A stretch of 64,000 nt of DNA from Clostridium sp. M62/1 (GCF_020736365.1 NZ_CP085988.1:603501-667500), one strand, 5' to 3'. Shown: positions 52,928 to 61,521, counted from the first letter of the stretch. The notes: generated by a model from the sequence alone, not told the origin. Translations and numbers: made by a program.

Positions 52928-53971
52928 TTATGCTCCTATTAAACTTTGGTCGAAGGCAAACAGAGCCTCGTTGATCTCAAAGACATTATAGTTCCCATGC
53001 TCCACGAAATACTCCACGATGATGTCAAACTTGTTGGAGTGGGAGAGCGCAAAGCCAGCCTTCATGAGCATATCCTTCATTTCAACAAGCGGCAGCTCAA
53101 GGGCAATGGCAAACGCAATGACCGTGGGCTTGGAAGGCTTATAAGACTTGTCCGAGCGGATCTTCGAGAAGAGCTTCCGGTCAATATTCGCCTTCTTATA
53201 GCACTGCGCGTCCGTCATGCCGCGCTCATCAATCTTTCGCAGAAGCATCTCGGAAAAACTCTCGTCGATCTGTCCCAGCGCGTCATCAAGGGTTGCCGCC
53301 TTTTTGGGGGCAGCCGCCGCAGAGACGGGAGGCATGAGCTGTTCGATTGCCTCTTCACAAACGGATGCCTCGCAAGGCATGGGTTCTTCCATCCGGAAGG
53401 CGTTCATCCTGCGCAGACGCTCGGAACGATTATCAGTATGCTCGTCCACATAGCGGTCATCTATGTACGCTGCAATATCGGCAAACAGCTTGCCGCTGAT
53501 CTGATAGGCTTTGCGGTCAAAAATGACGATGTACACCGTCATTTCGTTTTCGAGAAGGAAACTGCTAATGGTGTCAATCGCCACATTGAGAGCCTGATCC
53601 TTCGGATAGCCGAAAATGCCGGAGGAAATCAGAGGGAACGCAACCGATTCGCAGCCGTATTCTTTCGCCAGCATGAGCGAAGTCCGATAGCATGAGATCA
53701 GCCGTTCGCGCTCACCATGCCGCCCGTCATACCAGCGCGGACCGACAGCATGAATGACATATTTGCAGGGCAGCTTATAGCCCTTCGTGATTTTTGCGCT
53801 CCCGGTTTTGCAGCCGTGGAGCGTTTCACATTCCACCAGCAGCTCCGGTCCTGCGGCACGATGAATGCAGCCGTCCACACCGCCGCCACCCAGCAGCGAC
53901 TCGTTGGCAGCGTTGACGATGGCGTCCACATTCATTTTTGTGATGTCATTTCTGACAATTTGAAGCGGCAT
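52928..53971 (-). CDS. Macrodomain protein with C-terminal helix-turn-helix-like region
   Basis: A 347-aa protein. Residues 1-165 form a macrodomain: [27 protein letters not shown] is the ADP-ribose-binding signature and SSGIFGYP the second loop. Residues 230-340 resemble a small Xre-like region ([23 protein letters not shown]). Macrodomains bind or remove ADP-ribose. The combination suggests ADP-ribose sensing coupled to DNA binding, but this is inference. Confidence 0.85.
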   Translation of the reverse strand: MPLQIVRNDITKMNVDAIVNAANESLLGGGGVDGCIHRAAGPELLVECETLHGCKTGSAKITKGYKLPCKYVIHAVGPRWYDGRHGERERLISCYRTSLMLAKEYGCESVAFPLISSGIFGYPKDQALNVAIDTISSFLLENEMTVYIVIFDRKAYQISGKLFADIAAYIDDRYVDEHTDNRSERLRRMNAFRMEEPMPCEASVCEEAIEQLMPPVSAAAAPKKAATLDDALGQIDESFSEMLLRKIDERGMTDAQCYKKANIDRKLFSKIRSDKSYKPSKPTVIAFAIALELPLVEMKDMLMKAGFALSHSNKFDIIVEYFVEHGNYNVFEINEALFAFDQSLIGA

Positions 53972-53990
53972 TATTCTATCCTCCGTCCTA

Positions 53991-54200
53991 TCAAAGCGGC
54001 ATCGGTGTCCGGGCGATCAGAATGACCGCCAGAATCGCGCCCACAAATGCCGCTGCCCCTACGACCGCCAACACCTTTTTGTCGAGCTTCTTCTTCGCTG
54101 CCTTGCCAATCAGCGCAGCGCAAGCCATGCAGACAGCCGCAGCCACAAGTGCAATGCCCAGCGTTTCCCATAGCCAAGAAAGTTCATGTAGGATTTTCAT
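53991..54200 (-). CDS. Small membrane protein
   Basis: A 69-aa protein with two hydrophobic segments ([21 protein letters not shown] and [21 protein letters not shown]) around a basic loop [10 protein letters not shown]. No family recognised. AGGAGATGATGAACGC precedes the ATG. Confidence 0.6.
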   Translation of the reverse strand: MKILHELSWLWETLGIALVAAAVCMACAALIGKAAKKKLDKKVLAVVGAAAFVGAILAVILIARTPMPL

Positions 54201-54248
54201 GCGTTCATCATCTCCTGTTCGTTAAACTGGAATCTATCTGCGCTCTCC

Positions 54249-54665
54249 TTATACGCTCTCAATAGTCAAATCCATTTGCAATTTTTTTGCTTTTTCCAAG
54301 GCGTTGAAAAATATCGTGATGAAGTCTTCTCCATCGCTTGTCACAAAGTAATTAGATAGGTTGGTAATATCATTGCTGATATTTTTGCCCCAAGGCGGTT
54401 GCTTAGACAAATCGTCAATATCCCAAACCACCTTATCCGGACTAAACGCTTGGAGTTCTAACTGAATCTTTTTCAGTTCCACTATGGCTGTTTCGACGTT
54501 ATCTTTATCCAATGTTCCTTGATATAGCTCATTCATAAGCGTTGGGAATCTGCTACCCCATTTCCCGTTTTCTAAATTATAAGAAACTGTTGAGAAAAAG
54601 GAGTGTAGAAAATCTCCATTTCCTATTTGATAGCAAAAGAACGCAACTTTGAATCCGACAGCCAT
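54249..54665 (-). CDS. Imm70-family immunity protein (orphan)
   Basis: A 138-aa protein matching the Imm70 type: start MAVGFKVAFFCYQIGNGDF, then FPTLMNELYQG, then WDIDDLSKQPPWG and ITNLSNYFVTSDG. Imm70 proteins protect against polymorphic toxins. No toxin gene is adjacent, so it may guard recipients against toxins of competing strains. Lower GC than neighbouring genes suggests separate acquisition. Confidence 0.75.
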   Translation of the reverse strand: MAVGFKVAFFCYQIGNGDFLHSFFSTVSYNLENGKWGSRFPTLMNELYQGTLDKDNVETAIVELKKIQLELQAFSPDKVVWDIDDLSKQPPWGKNISNDITNLSNYFVTSDGEDFITIFFNALEKAKKLQMDLTIESV

Positions 54666-54704
54666 GTGTCTAATTTCCCCCTATAAATCTGATTTGTCTG
54701 CCCC

Positions 54705-55184
54705 TTAAAGTCCAAGTTCTTCAACCCACGCCGCAAACTCCTGATGCCCGACGCTGCCCTTGAAAACCTTGCCGTCCATCAGCTTTGCGCCTTTGCAGCT
54801 CGGCGCAAGGCGTTCGTTCGTCTTGCCAATGCCGCTTCCGCCGGAGGTTGCAAACGGGATGATCGTCTTGCCGGTCAGATCATAACTCTCAAGAAACGTA
54901 TTGATAATCGTCGGCGCAACGTACCACCAGATCGGGAAGCCCACAAAAATTGTGTCGTAGTCCGCCATGTTGTCCCGCTTCGCGGCAATCTCAGGACGGG
55001 AGGCAGGATCGTTCATCTCAATCGTGCTGCGGGCGTTCTTGTTCATCCAGTTCAGATCAGCTTCCGTATAAGGCACCTTCGGCTCAATCTCAAAGATGTC
55101 CGCGCCGATTGCCTCTGCCAGCGTCTCGGCAACCTTTGCGGTCACGCCGGACGCAGAAAAATATGCTACAAGTTTATTACTCAT
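54705..55184 (-). CDS. Flavodoxin
   Basis: A 159-aa flavodoxin-like protein. FMN-binding loops are visible: the N-terminal AYFSASGVTAKVAE, FVGFPIWWYVAP in the middle and FATSGGSGIG. It could carry electrons for reductive repair or detoxification. It starts at ATG 55184, overlapping the stop of the upstream gene, with GAGGAAG upstream. Confidence 0.9.
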   Translation of the reverse strand: MSNKLVAYFSASGVTAKVAETLAEAIGADIFEIEPKVPYTEADLNWMNKNARSTIEMNDPASRPEIAAKRDNMADYDTIFVGFPIWWYVAPTIINTFLESYDLTGKTIIPFATSGGSGIGKTNERLAPSCKGAKLMDGKVFKGSVGHQEFAAWVEELGL

Positions 55185-55908
55185 TGTGTTCTTCCTCATC
55201 AATCTTTTCATTTCCTTCATTCAGCATGAAGTATAGCAGAGCTTCCAGCAATGTTGCCATATAATGAAGCGACCAGTTTTCTTCCGGCTCTTTTGTCATC
55301 TTATCAAGCGCGGCTCGAAAAGCCGTGGTACGGTCAATCCTTGTTTCCTCATCAATGCGGTCAAGTATGCCCTTCATTTTCAGGGCGAGTTCTTTTTCCT
55401 CGTCAGAAAGCTCCGGTATGCCAAGTAACTCAGATAGTTTCTTGTCCTGCATAATAGCATCGTATTCGATGTATGACTTGTGTTCGGCTGACATCAATTC
55501 TTCAAAGTAGTTGATAAAAATATGAACGCGAATGCCACCTTCTTCGTCCGGGGAGAAGCAGACGGTTTGCGATTTTTCTGCAATTTCTTTCAAAAATGCA
55601 AGGTCTTCTGAGTCATCGAACTCCGCAAACGGGAGAAACATATTGATTTCCGCGTGCCAACGATGATAGTCCACGATTCCCTTGATATACCCGCGGTGTT
55701 GCTTGACAAACGCATCACAGCGTTCCAGAAGATACTCGTAGTTCTTCTTGTCCTCCGGTACAATGATCTTTGGTATCTTGTCCATTGCTTCGGAGTACGC
55801 TTTCAGCATACCACAATTAACTGCGCGGTCAAACACCTCATCGCACCATTTATCGTATTCGGCAGACTCGGTTTCCCGGTAATCCTTCTCAAAGATAATA
55901 TCGTCCAT
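55177..55908 (-). CDS. Uncharacterised acidic protein with a DRTTA C-terminal domain
   Basis: A 243-aa protein of unknown function. The N-terminal 150 residues are not recognised. The C-terminal 75 (ILDRIDEETRIDRTTAFRAAL...LLEALL) resemble the small protein at 57803-58057, indicating a shared helical domain. It is the first of several tightly packed accessory genes. Confidence 0.65.
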   Translation of the reverse strand: MDDIIFEKDYRETESAEYDKWCDEVFDRAVNCGMLKAYSEAMDKIPKIIVPEDKKNYEYLLERCDAFVKQHRGYIKGIVDYHRWHAEINMFLPFAEFDDSEDLAFLKEIAEKSQTVCFSPDEEGGIRVHIFINYFEELMSAEHKSYIEYDAIMQDKKLSELLGIPELSDEEKELALKMKGILDRIDEETRIDRTTAFRAALDKMTKEPEENWSLHYMATLLEALLYFMLNEGNEKIDEEEHNE

Positions 55909-55912
55909 TGCG

Positions 55913-56599
55913 TTACCCCTTTATGATTTTCTCAAGCTGCATTTCGGTCGCGTTAGGCAGACGTGATTGCAGATGTTTTAGAATGCGTTCTTTGGATTCC
56001 TGCGGGTCTCGCTGATAGGCAGATGTGATAAGGTCGTACCCGAAAAGTTCTTCCGGCGTCGCATACTCTGCGACACCCCAGCCATAAGGTCTTCCGTATC
56101 TGTCCTGCATATAGACGAAATCCGCGATGCAGACATAGCTCTGCATTTGCAGCCGCGTGATGCACGTCTCAAAACCGGTGTTGCCGCCCTTGCGGTAGTT
56201 CAGAGCCTCTTTCAGCCGTTTGGAAAGCATCCTGCCTTCACCGGCTATGGCTTCATAAAGCTCCTTGTCCTTGTAGGACGCCAAGCCGTCATCCCAACGG
56301 GCGTCAAAGTTATAGCCGTCACGCCGGAAGTTCGCAAAGTCCGGAATCCACTCCCGACTCACAAATCCAGCCTTCTTGTTGAAAAGTTTGCCGTAAAGAC
56401 ATTTGCCGCTCCGCGCAGCCGGTCCTTTCCATTCCCACGGACCATCTACATCATCCGCAAACCATAACTCAGGTGGGCAAAGTTCCTCGATGGAGAAGCC
56501 GTGAATCTCGTTCCGAAAGAAGGGCAGAAAGCCGTATTGCTCGACGGCGGCAATCAAACCATCTGCACTATGTAGTTGTCTGGCATATCTCTTTGACAT
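55913..56599 (-). CDS. Possible AlkZ-related winged-helix protein
   Basis: A 228-aa protein. The segments KLFNKKAGFVSREWIPDF and KGGNTGFETCITRLQMQSYVCIADFVY recall AlkZ/YcaQ-like winged-helix glycosylase relatives, but catalytic residues cannot be verified by eye, so the assignment is tentative. It shares one base with the upstream gene (TAATG). It may act in DNA repair. Confidence 0.55.
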   Translation of the reverse strand: MSKRYARQLHSADGLIAAVEQYGFLPFFRNEIHGFSIEELCPPELWFADDVDGPWEWKGPAARSGKCLYGKLFNKKAGFVSREWIPDFANFRRDGYNFDARWDDGLASYKDKELYEAIAGEGRMLSKRLKEALNYRKGGNTGFETCITRLQMQSYVCIADFVYMQDRYGRPYGWGVAEYATPEELFGYDLITSAYQRDPQESKERILKHLQSRLPNATEMQLEKIIKG

Positions 56600-56907
56600 T
56601 ACTCCGCCTCTTCAATCACGCCATAATCAATCAGGATGTTCTTCTCCGCATACTGCGGGTAAACAACACCCATCATCTCATACTGATAACGTCTTACGCG
56701 GCGATGCTCCTGAATTGGTTCCGGTGCATACGCAGCGGTTTCGCAGTGCGTATACTCCGGCATTTCCGCAAGATCATCCCGAACGGCACGGATAAGCGCG
56801 TTTGCCACATCATCAATGCTCTTGCCGGTTTCCACGGCAACCAGTTCGTGGTTCCGGACTGCCTTGTCCAGATTACCGGGGGAACGGAACAGTTTGTACT
56901 TCATCAT
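56599..56907 (-). CDS. Uncharacterised small protein
   Basis: A 102-aa protein with no recognised family. It starts MMKYKLFRSPGNLDKAVR and ends in a YGVIEEAE segment. GAAAGGACG lies upstream of the ATG, and its stop overlaps the start of the AlkZ-like gene. Confidence 0.6.
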   Translation of the reverse strand: MMKYKLFRSPGNLDKAVRNHELVAVETGKSIDDVANALIRAVRDDLAEMPEYTHCETAAYAPEPIQEHRRVRRYQYEMMGVVYPQYAEKNILIDYGVIEEAE

Positions 56908-56933
56908 GCACGTCCTTTCTCTATGTATCGTGG

Positions 56934-57764
56934 TTAGTGTTCTTCTGAAAGCACCTTTTGCAGCTTCTTGACATCCGACTGCGTGACGAGGAACAAGTAG
57001 AGAGAACCCAGTTCAAGAATGAAGTCTCGATCAATTTCCACGAAGTTCTTTTTTAGCTTCCGGACTACAAGCTCAAGCAAGTCTATAAACAACGGCTCAT
57101 CAAAGGGCGCGTATTTTTCAAACCTCTTTTTGGTATCACCCCACGTCGGAGCCGGTTCACCCTCACGACTTGTCAGTGCTTCGCAGAAAAGCATACTGAC
57201 AGCCAATTTCCGATCACCGTCTTCAAGCTCTTTCATGTAGTAGCGCAGGATGTCCTCCTTGTCTTCAAGCGAGAGAAAAGCACAGTTGTCATCCTTTTCA
57301 GAGGCAATCAGTTCCGCAATCAGTTCTCGCCAGACCGCATATCCGGCGTTGATCGCGCCGTCTTCTTCACTGCTCAGAGTATCATCCATGCAGTAGCGTT
57401 TGTAGAAGTTATCTCCGCCAAGCTCATTGCGGGTACAGAAGATATGCGCCAGCTCATGCAACAGGATGTGATAGAGCGTTGCGGGGGATCTTTCAACATC
57501 TGTGCGCAGAAGGATTCCGTCCACACTGTTCTCGCCTTCACCAACAAAGGCGGAAGCATGAAAGTCAAAGTAGCCGTCCTCTTTATATTGATCTGTCAGG
57601 CGATCCGGGAAATACTGCTTGCAGAACTGCTCAAAGACTTCCTGCTGGTTTTCCGTCTGAAAGCAGCGCAGCACAAGGTTGTCCTCGCTGAACTCCGTTC
57701 CCATGCGTTCGTTGAGGGTTTCAGCCGCACAGAGAAGAGCCTCTTTATATTCGTTGTATTCCAT
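56934..57764 (-). CDS. Putative zinc metallopeptidase-like protein
   Basis: A 276-aa protein with HELAH near residue 103 (LYHILLHELAHIFCTRNE), a zinc-binding HExxH motif; an Asp/Glu-rich region follows that could give a third ligand (WRELIAELIASEKDD). Residues outside the motif match no known peptidase. Role unknown; it is the fourth HExxH protein of this ICE. Confidence 0.6.
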   Translation of the reverse strand: MEYNEYKEALLCAAETLNERMGTEFSEDNLVLRCFQTENQQEVFEQFCKQYFPDRLTDQYKEDGYFDFHASAFVGEGENSVDGILLRTDVERSPATLYHILLHELAHIFCTRNELGGDNFYKRYCMDDTLSSEEDGAINAGYAVWRELIAELIASEKDDNCAFLSLEDKEDILRYYMKELEDGDRKLAVSMLFCEALTSREGEPAPTWGDTKKRFEKYAPFDEPLFIDLLELVVRKLKKNFVEIDRDFILELGSLYLFLVTQSDVKKLQKVLSEEH

Positions 57765-57802
57765 CCTGAGAATATCCTTTCAAGACCTGCAATCACAGCA
57801 GT

Positions 57803-58057
57803 TTATCTGATGTCTTTGCAGAAATTTGAAGGCAGCAGCTTTTCCAGACAGTCTGTAATTGCGTCAAGTGTCTGCCTTTCTTTGTCCATTGCCATAACCT
57901 CATAGAGAGCGACCCGATATGCCGTAGTGCGGTCGAGTCCAAGTTCATGCTCAATTCGATTAAGTACGGATTTCGTTCTTTGTATGTATTCTAACTCAAA
58001 CATGGGCGTATCTTCGCTCGGTGTCACAGCAGAAGTTTTGCTTGCATTCTTCTCCAT
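57803..58057 (-). CDS. Small helical DRTTA-domain protein
   Basis: An 84-aa protein whose last 60 residues (VLNRIEHELGLDRTTAYRVALYE) resemble the C-terminal domain of the protein at 55177. GGGAGG is upstream; ATG 58057 gives the better spacing, ATG 58066 is the alternative. A longer frame to 58276 overlaps the membrane protein gene and is not credible. Confidence 0.6.
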   Translation of the reverse strand: MEKNASKTSAVTPSEDTPMFELEYIQRTKSVLNRIEHELGLDRTTAYRVALYEVMAMDKERQTLDAITDCLEKLLPSNFCKDIR

Positions 58058-58074
58058 AATACACATAGCCTCCC

Positions 58075-58404
58075 TTACGCCTTCACAAAACGAACTACAC
58101 TCAGCGGCAGATACCAGATAGCAACTGCCAGCTTCCAGATCAGAATTACGCCGCCGATCAGACCGCCGAGGACAAGGTTGAGTGCGACAACACCTACTGT
58201 CCCGGAAATACCAAAGCCAATCGGGATAAGCGTGAACATCTTTCCGATGCCGAACGGCACTCCGCAAGCAAGCCAAATCAGGAAATAATCCGGCGTTCCG
58301 TTCTCAACGAATATGCGGCTGAAAACAGAAAACAGCAGGAGTGCAACAGCGACCGGAACCACGGTCTTCTTCATGAAGTCTTTCATAACTTCGCTTCTTG
58401 TCAT
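58075..58404 (-). CDS. Small membrane protein (DUF6050-like)
   Basis: A 109-aa protein with about three hydrophobic segments (VVPVAVALLLFSVFSRIF; YFLIWLACGVPFGIG; VGVVALNLVLGGLIGGVILIW). It resembles small membrane proteins of ICEs placed in DUF6050. Role unknown. Confidence 0.6.
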   Translation of the reverse strand: MTRSEVMKDFMKKTVVPVAVALLLFSVFSRIFVENGTPDYFLIWLACGVPFGIGKMFTLIPIGFGISGTVGVVALNLVLGGLIGGVILIWKLAVAIWYLPLSVVRFVKA

Positions 58405-58415
58405 ACGCCACCTCT

Positions 58416-58928
58416 TTATTTCAAAAAATCACTTCGGTAATCTATCCGGCGTAGGTCATGCCCTGTCTCTGCCAGATGCGCAATCTTCAAGGCAATCAAG
58501 TTGATGTCTGTGTGCATTGCCTGTGCAATCTGCGCCGAAGTGTACCCATAATCGTAAATATACTCAAGCACCTCGTCGGAATTAAGTAATATCTCAGCCG
58601 CAACAATGTTCGCCTCGTACTCAGGGATAGAGTTCATCTTGTAAAGCACAAACTCCTGCAATCCATCACCTTTTGCAAGTGCGCGGTGCAGTCGGTCGTG
58701 ACCGATCTCATGAGCGCATACAATACGCTTCGTTTGCGGACTTAAATCCTGATTCAAGAAAATAAAGCGATTTTTCTTGACAACGCGATACATTCCTTTG
58801 AGTTGCCCGAAGTTTTCGCAATCATCCAGAACAATGATGCCCAGCTCTTTTGCTATCTGAAAAGGATCTCGTGTGCCGCAGCGTCGTACAAGATCGCTGC
58901 CAACTTTTGATAGCTGTTCGGCATTCAT
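58416..58928 (-). CDS. ImmA/IrrE-type metallopeptidase
   Basis: A 170-aa peptidase of the ImmA/IrrE family, with HEIGHDRLH around residues 75-83. In ICEBs1 and related elements ImmA cuts the Xre repressor ImmR to switch on excision. Here the gene is downstream of an Xre repressor (58995-59411) on the same strand, giving the same repressor-protease pairing. GGAGGTGG precedes the start. Confidence 0.9.
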   Translation of the reverse strand: MNAEQLSKVGSDLVRRCGTRDPFQIAKELGIIVLDDCENFGQLKGMYRVVKKNRFIFLNQDLSPQTKRIVCAHEIGHDRLHRALAKGDGLQEFVLYKMNSIPEYEANIVAAEILLNSDEVLEYIYDYGYTSAQIAQAMHTDINLIALKIAHLAETGHDLRRIDYRSDFLK

Positions 58929-58994
58929 CGCGCCACCTCCATTCGTGGATCATCATGATCAATTATAAAGAACACCCTGTACAAAAATCCGGAC

Positions 58995-59411
58995 TTATTC
59001 CTCCGGCTGCTCTTTCCGATATTTTTTTGGCGTGTACTTCTTGTTCTTTTCCTTTGCAATCCAATAGGCTCTGGTGAGTGCTTGCATCGCGCCGTCAAGC
59101 GCATCCTCACTGAGCTTACCTCCCGCGAACATACCGGTGACTTCACTCACCAGTTCGTCTATTTCACGCGCCGCTTTTGCTCCGCCTTGTTCCTGTGCTG
59201 CGAGAACGAGCATTCCGCCGTTGCCGAGAAGATACTCCGGCGTTGTGTTCAGAGCTTCGGCAAGTTTTTTTACAATGTCGTATTTTGTCGGTTTTCGAGT
59301 GCCAAGCTCATAATTTTGAATTGTCCTTGCAGTAACAGAGACTTTTTCTGCGAGAGCGGCTTGCGTCAGGTTTGCCTCCACTCTCTTCTCTTTAAGCCTG
59401 TCTTTGAATCC
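58995..59411 (-). CDS. ImmR-like Xre repressor
   Basis: A 138-aa repressor with a canonical helix-turn-helix (LKEKRVEANLTQAALAEKVSVTARTIQNYELGTRKP, residues 7-42). The C-terminal half has the linker and dimerisation region usual in protease-sensitive repressors. GAGGTGCC precedes ATG 59411. It is divergent from the 59619 operon, whose promoter contains CGAAC palindromes, and is the likely master switch of the ICE. Confidence 0.9.
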   Translation of the reverse strand, partial: GFKDRLKEKRVEANLTQAALAEKVSVTARTIQNYELGTRKPTKYDIVKKLAEALNTTPEYLLGNGGMLVLAAQEQGGAKAAREIDELVSEVTGMFAGGKLSEDALDGAMQALTRAYWIAKEKNKKYTPKKYRKEQPEE

Positions 59412-59470
59412 CATAAGGCACCTCTTTCTTAAATTTTCCGTGAACACGAACAAAACTTTCGTCTATCTTA

Positions 59471-59500
59471 TTGACGCGAACATGATGTTCGTGCTATACT
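59471..59500 (+). promoter_or_regulatory. Promoter with embedded operator, divergent from the Xre repressor
   Basis: TTGACG (59471-59476), 18-bp spacer, TATACT (59495-59500). The spacer contains CGAACATGATGTTCG (59477-59491), a perfect 15-bp palindrome. Related CGAAC/GTTCG half-sites recur at 59450, 59521 and 59540, as expected for cooperative repressor binding. Confidence 0.75.
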
Positions 59501-59618
59501 ATATTTACACGAAATCTCTGTTCGTAATTATGATACCACACGAACGATGTGTGTGTCAATAATGTTGAGGAATTTCGTGTCGAAAAACAGGTAACTTTTT
59601 TATGAACGGAGGTAGCTC

Positions 59619-59879
59619 ATGAACTGCTCGAAGTGCCGAAAAGCGTATGTTTCGGTAAATCTCGATGTCGATGAGGAAGGTGCAATTCAGCCCCGGCTCA
59701 TCCGTTGGAAGGACGGTTTGATTTTTCAGATCGACCAGATTCTTTACAAATGCCGCGCCACATCCAAGAAGGTTGGTGGTGGCGGCATCCGTTACACAGT
59801 CATGATTAAAGGAAAGGAGTCGTTCCTTTTTCATGAAGGAGACAAGTGGTTTGTCGAAGCAAAGGAGAATGCCCGGTGA
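59619..59879 (+). CDS. Small Cys-containing ICE protein
   Basis: An 86-aa protein beginning MNCSKCRKAYVSVNLDV, with a C-x2-C pair, then a mostly beta segment. No family recognised. AACGGAGG precedes the ATG and the stop overlaps the GTG of the next gene (GTGA). Confidence 0.65.
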   Translation: MNCSKCRKAYVSVNLDVDEEGAIQPRLIRWKDGLIFQIDQILYKCRATSKKVGGGGIRYTVMIKGKESFLFHEGDKWFVEAKENAR

Positions 59880-60607
59880 TCTTATCTCAGAAGCAAATCG
59901 AAGAAATTGCAGCAGCCGTCACGGAAGACTTCAACAAGTTTTTCTTCGGCACGGAGTCCGAGGAAGTCCGTATGGCTCGTGCCACGCCGATTGATCAGTT
60001 CGCAAGAGACTATCTCGGCTTGCAAGTGTCTTTTGCCCGACTTTCCTCTGATGGAAGTATCTGCGGCTTGACTGCCTATACTGATACAGAGTACATCGTT
60101 GAGGAAAAGGGTGTCAGGCGAACACTTCCGCTCAGATGTAATCAGGTGTTGCTCGATGAGAGCTTCATCCGTCAAGGGCAGATAAAGAAGCTCTGCGGGA
60201 AGCGGCGCTTCACGCTTGCCCACGAATGCGCTCATCAGATTCTCTATCAGATGGAATCCGATGAAGTCAAGCAACGCTGCAACCGGCAGTATTCCGCACG
60301 AACAGCCTATTCGCTGCGTGATCTCAAAACACATGAGGACTGGAATGAATGGCAAGCAAACGTCCTCGGAGCGGCAATCCTGATGCCGCAGAAAGAAGTT
60401 GACCTTGCCGCGTGGTATTTCATCCCTGAGAAGAAGCTGACGTCCTATGGCGGCTACTTTACATACCGGGATCGCCTGTCGCTCAGAGCGATATGCGCTC
60501 AACTTGGTGTTTCCCAGTCCGCAGCCGTCATCCGTCTGCGCCAGCTTGGTTATCTCGAAGACCGCCCATATTCAGAGTTCGATGATCCGACGGAGGTATG
60601 GGCATGA
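59876..60607 (+). CDS. Second ImmA/IrrE-like metallopeptidase
   Basis: A 243-aa protein with HECAHQ near residue 117 (FTLAHECAHQILYQ) and a downstream Glu in WNEWQANVLGAAILMP, the ImmA/IrrE pattern. The C-terminal segment (RAICAQLGVSQSAAVIRLRQLG) resembles a helix-turn-helix. It starts with GTG 59876 behind AAAGGAG. With the ImmA at 58416 the element carries two such proteases on opposite strands. Confidence 0.85.
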   Translation: MILSQKQIEEIAAAVTEDFNKFFFGTESEEVRMARATPIDQFARDYLGLQVSFARLSSDGSICGLTAYTDTEYIVEEKGVRRTLPLRCNQVLLDESFIRQGQIKKLCGKRRFTLAHECAHQILYQMESDEVKQRCNRQYSARTAYSLRDLKTHEDWNEWQANVLGAAILMPQKEVDLAAWYFIPEKKLTSYGGYFTYRDRLSLRAICAQLGVSQSAAVIRLRQLGYLEDRPYSEFDDPTEVWA

Positions 60608-60849
60608 AAAAGAATATCCGTGTTACTGAACCGTCTGCTGAAATGCAGATGAAGATCAGACGGGCGCGTATCGCCATCGCCAGCCAGAAGAGGCGAACGA
60701 TGGAATGCCCGTACTGTCATCACAATACCATCATCGTTTTTGAGGACACAAGAGGTCACGTTCAGGCAAAGTGTAAGCTCTGCGGAAGAGAAACCGTCTT
60801 CAATGTTCTCAGTATGAGAAGGTTATATCTCCACCTCAACAGAGGATAA
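60604..60849 (+). CDS. Zinc-ribbon protein
   Basis: An 81-aa protein with C-x2-C pairs at CPYC and CKLC, giving a zinc ribbon, behind an N-terminal basic helix. ATG 60604 is 6 nt after ACGGAGG and overlaps the preceding stop. It probably binds DNA or RNA; no specific role is known. Confidence 0.75.
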   Translation: MKKNIRVTEPSAEMQMKIRRARIAIASQKRRTMECPYCHHNTIIVFEDTRGHVQAKCKLCGRETVFNVLSMRRLYLHLNRG

Positions 60850-60886
60850 GGAGTTTAACAAATAAATATTTGATAGCTGTGCTGTG

Positions 60887-60988
60887 GAGCCGCTGACTGG
60901 TGAGTCTTCCTAATGCCGCATGAACAGAGTGTTCGCACTCTGTTTTATCGGCATGGGATCACAACTCACCGTCATGCGGCTCTTTTTT
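60887..60988 (+). terminator. Long three-tier hairpin ending in a terminator
   Basis: GAGCCGCTGAC...GGTGAGT pairs with ACTCACC...GTCATGCGGCTC (18 pairs, two bulges), enclosing ATGCCG/CGGCAT and then AACAGAGTG-TTCG-CACTCTGTT; TTTTTT follows. This is much larger than an ordinary terminator and could be a small RNA or an attenuator ahead of the sigma-like gene. Confidence 0.7.
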
Positions 60989-61032
60989 AGGCTTGTCCAT
61001 CCGCTGCTCCGCGCCAGCGGAAAGGACAAGCA

Positions 61033-61521
61033 ATGAAACGAATCCCTAAAACCCCTGTCGAGTTCGACTACGACCTCTGGACCACGGAGGACGGAAAGTG
61101 CATGGTGCGCGTGAAAATCACCGGCGAAGTAACGGAGGTTGACCGTGAGGTCATGAAAATCCTTCGTGTTGAAGAAAAGCGAGTTCGTCGTAGCTACGGG
61201 ACAGATGATGTCTATGCGGATGAACCGTCCGATTCTACTCCGACGTTGCTCTCACTTGATGCGATTCCCAGCGAAGAGCGTGAGGCATCTGCATGGCTCA
61301 TGGATCCAAGTGACTTTACCAAGGAGACCGCGTTCAACGCTGGTGTGTCAGATTTCTTGAAGTATCTCACAGCGAATCAACAGAGGGTGTTCATTGAGTG
61401 CTTCTTGAAAGGGCAGAGCTACAAGGAATACGCAGAAGAAAATGGCATCCGCGCTCAAAGCGTTCAGGAAACCGCAAAGTACGTCAAGCGGAAAGCAAAA
61501 AAATTTTTCAAGAAATTTTGA
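61033..61521 (+). CDS. Sigma-70 family protein (region 4-like)
   Basis: A 162-aa protein. The N-terminal half is unrecognised; residues about 105-160 resemble sigma region 4, with the helix-turn-helix around LTANQQRVFIECFLKGQSYKEYAEENG. Such small sigma-like factors are common at this position in Tn1549-like ICEs and may control transfer or excision genes. Confidence 0.8.
   Translation: MKRIPKTPVEFDYDLWTTEDGKCMVRVKITGEVTEVDREVMKILRVEEKRVRRSYGTDDVYADEPSDSTPTLLSLDAIPSEEREASAWLMDPSDFTKETAFNAGVSDFLKYLTANQQRVFIECFLKGQSYKEYAEENGIRAQSVQETAKYVKRKAKKFFKKF

Noticed and set aside
57803..58276. 157-aa frame covering the small DRTTA protein
   Set aside because: The N-terminal 70 residues are antisense-like, Arg/Cys-rich and overlap the membrane protein gene; the real gene begins near 58057.
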